Source of the DNA: Rs1 sp000416275
Lineage (GTDB): Bacteria > Pseudomonadota > Gammaproteobacteria > Pseudomonadales > Balneatricaceae
Assembly (NCBI GenBank): GCA_965243635.1
Contig: OZ251574.1
Coordinates: 4,588,001 to 4,652,000, forward strand
Direction of reading: 5' to 3'
DNA: 64,000 bases
In this document: positions 62,806 to 64,000 of the stretch, one piece after another
Layout of the letters: each line of letters begins with the position of its first letter
Numbering within the stretch: position 1 is the stretch's first letter
Program-made: the position numbers and the translations under genes
Notes under the pieces: generated by a model
Databases searched by the model: none
Told to the model about the DNA's origin: nothing
The model's input: only the letters and a program-made list of their open reading frames with translations

Positions 62806-63348
62806 TTAAACCAACGGCCTACTCCAGCCTTCTGCAATGGCTGCAACAATAGCTACCAATATTGGAGGAAGTATCATTTGAAAACCTATAATGGCTACCT
62901 TCTTATCTAGGGGAGGCCAAAACACAGCGATTAGAACAGAAATATAGATAAAGCAGGCTGTAAAGACGAAGAAGTGTCCAGAATATTCGAAGTAGAATGG
63001 CAACAATAAATTAGTAGGCAGCATGAACAAATGGGTGATTTTCAAACGTAGGTTTATTATTTTCCAACGTGCTATTAAATACGGAACCATTGCCAAAAAA
63101 GTGACGGTCCAATAATCCAAATACCAAATTTCAACATTTAAATTAAATACATCTACAAGCTGCAGGGTTACTTTATGCCATTGAATTACAGCCTCAGCCA
63201 TAAAACCTTTGAATTTATATACATTATCAGCTAAAGAAGCTATCGACATAAACTGGATAGCTATCAATGCTGAAAAAAATATTTTTGAAGCGAGTGTTAG
63301 TGTAGGCCAGTGACCCTTTAATCCTTCAACATCTTCAGGGACACCCAT
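62806..63348 (-). CDS. Membrane protein of unknown function
   Basis: About 180 residues with four or five predicted membrane segments (SKIFFSALIAIQFMSIASLA, YWTVTFLAMVPYLIA, FFVFTACFIYISVLIAVF, ILPPILVAIVAAIAEG). I recognise no family. Three close in-frame ATGs exist (63363, 63357, 63348); the last has GGAG about 10 bases upstream and is preferred. The stop codon follows GWSRPLV. It lies downstream of the Mrr-like nuclease gene on the same strand, with about 40 bp between, so they may be co-transcribed. Confidence 0.7.
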   Translation of the reverse strand: MGVPEDVEGLKGHWPTLTLASKIFFSALIAIQFMSIASLADNVYKFKGFMAEAVIQWHKVTLQLVDVFNLNVEIWYLDYWTVTFLAMVPYLIARWKIINLRLKITHLFMLPTNLLLPFYFEYSGHFFVFTACFIYISVLIAVFWPPLDKKVAIIGFQMILPPILVAIVAAIAEGWSRPLV

Positions 63349-63390
63349 TTTTTCCATCTCCATAAAATTAAAATTGTTTTATCGCACATA

Positions 63391-64000
63391 CTATATATTC
63401 ACAATCCCACGGCATTTTGGATAACTAGAACAACCCCAAAACTCTTGTTCAGCACGTACACCCTGACGCGCTTTCCTCTTAACCATAGTTGAGTTACACT
63501 TCGGACAATTTGACTCTTCAAACGAGCTTACGGTCTCTTCAACAGATGGGGTTATTGCAGGCTCCTGCCTACCTTTCAACATTGTATTTAAACCATGCTG
63601 ATCGACTAATTCAATCTGTTTATTCTCAGCAAAATCAATTGCATCTCTGGCAAACCCACCTGAAGCAACAACGAAACCTCCCTCTACTCCGGCACCTGCG
63701 ATCACACCATATAACTCTCTTACGACAGCCACGCCAACCTTTCGAGTTTTCCAGTGCTTACATTGAACAAAATACTTCAGTCCATCTTTTGATAAGTGCA
63801 CATCGACACCGCCATCCGCACCTAGGTCACCTCCATCTACCACAGAGTAACCTTTACCGCGAAAAGCCTGACCCACCAATAATTCGAACTGCTGCCAGTT
63901 CATTTCATCCGTTGGTTTTGAGTCATTATGAGAAGAGTTTTCGAGATTTGATACAACATATCGCTGCGCTAGATTTTTACCTTGAGCGGCTTTAATGGCC
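63391..64000 (-). CDS. Mrr-like restriction endonuclease with zinc-ribbon tail (5' end cut by window edge)
   Basis: The frame is open from the right window edge. The visible part starts AIKAAQGKNLAQRYVVSN and continues through an internal Met at 63903, so the N-terminus, often membrane-spanning in this family, is outside. The Mrr_cat fold shows WQQFELLVGQAFRGKGYSV, GADGGVDVHLSKDG with the catalytic Asp, and FVQCKHWK with the Q-x-K pair. A C-terminal topoisomerase-type zinc ribbon follows: CPKCNSTMVKRK and WGCSSYPKCRGIVNI. Such proteins cut modified or foreign DNA. Confidence 0.9.
   Translation of the reverse strand, partial: AIKAAQGKNLAQRYVVSNLENSSHNDSKPTDEMNWQQFELLVGQAFRGKGYSVVDGGDLGADGGVDVHLSKDGLKYFVQCKHWKTRKVGVAVVRELYGVIAGAGVEGGFVVASGGFARDAIDFAENKQIELVDQHGLNTMLKGRQEPAITPSVEETVSSFEESNCPKCNSTMVKRKARQGVRAEQEFWGCSSYPKCRGIVNI

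Overview
The window looks like a chromosomal segment of a marine-type gammaproteobacterium. This rests on gene content: TrpR, SoxR, PdhR-like and TyrR-like regulators, a RutR-like TetR protein, bioMNY, a YcgR-like PilZ protein, TrmK and a CCA-encoding tRNA-Arg. I cannot name the species. Both edges cut genes: an ABC substrate-binding protein on the left and an Mrr-like endonuclease on the right.

Layout. 1-4.2 kb: iron/organic-anion type ABC importer (binding protein, fused double permease, ATPase). 4.4-7.1 kb: pyruvate kinase, a histidine phosphatase and a SemiSWEET-like protein. 7.2-11.3 kb: a decayed carboxylate-use locus with an FMN alpha-hydroxyacid dehydrogenase, the remnant of a TRAP large permease, a PdhR-like regulator with a good PdhR-type palindrome, and a TAXI-type TRAP binding protein. 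11.7-18 kb: a periplasmic binding protein, an IS4-family element, a chemoreceptor, an SSB-tailed DUF3127 protein and TrmK. 18.4-24.6 kb: a methyltransferase, an SbmA/ABCD4-like ABC transporter cut in two by an IS1380-family element, and a TonB heme-type receptor behind a possible Fur box. 25-31.3 kb: an RluA-family pseudouridine synthase, a small secreted Gly-rich protein, the biotin ECF transporter bioMNY and a BPL-N protein. 31.6-36.2 kb: DUF2867 / saccharopine-reductase-like / DUF2269 / DoxX-like run, then soxR divergent from a VOC protein and an FMN reductase. 36.4-38.9 kb: an unrecognised four-gene operon led by a tiny J-domain protein. 39.2-40.6 kb: two attC-like sites and small cassette-type genes with no integrase in view. 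41-53 kb: a mobile-element-rich stretch containing IS66 fragments, an intact IS66-family element inside a TyrR-like regulator gene, a methionine gamma-lyase-like enzyme with an OsmC protein, a group II intron remnant, a frameshifted TIR-domain gene, and a second IS4 copy. 53.4-55.8 kb: trpR-trpE-trpG. 56-58.3 kb: trans-3-hydroxy-L-proline use (dehydratase plus Pyr2C reductase). 58.9-64 kb: TetR, PilZ and GGDEF proteins, tRNA-Arg, a membrane protein and an Mrr-like nuclease.

The most striking feature is two families of small non-coding mobile repeats. Family 1 (MITE-1) has ends CCTGAATC..GTGACTTCA, a 209-bp master form, 160-bp, 69-bp and 44-bp deletion forms, and 5-bp target duplications at most copies; there are about 14 copies here. 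Family 2 (MITE-2) has ends TGAGACCTCTGCATAAC, a full length of about 205 bp, and a 3-bp duplication at the cleanest copy; there are about 7 copies. They sit in almost every intergenic gap, supply stop codons, and are nested with three insertion sequences whose exact ends and target duplications can be read directly. Several genes (TyrR-like, ABC transporter, TRAP permease, TIR) have been broken by this activity or by frameshifts, so the region is in active decay and remodelling.
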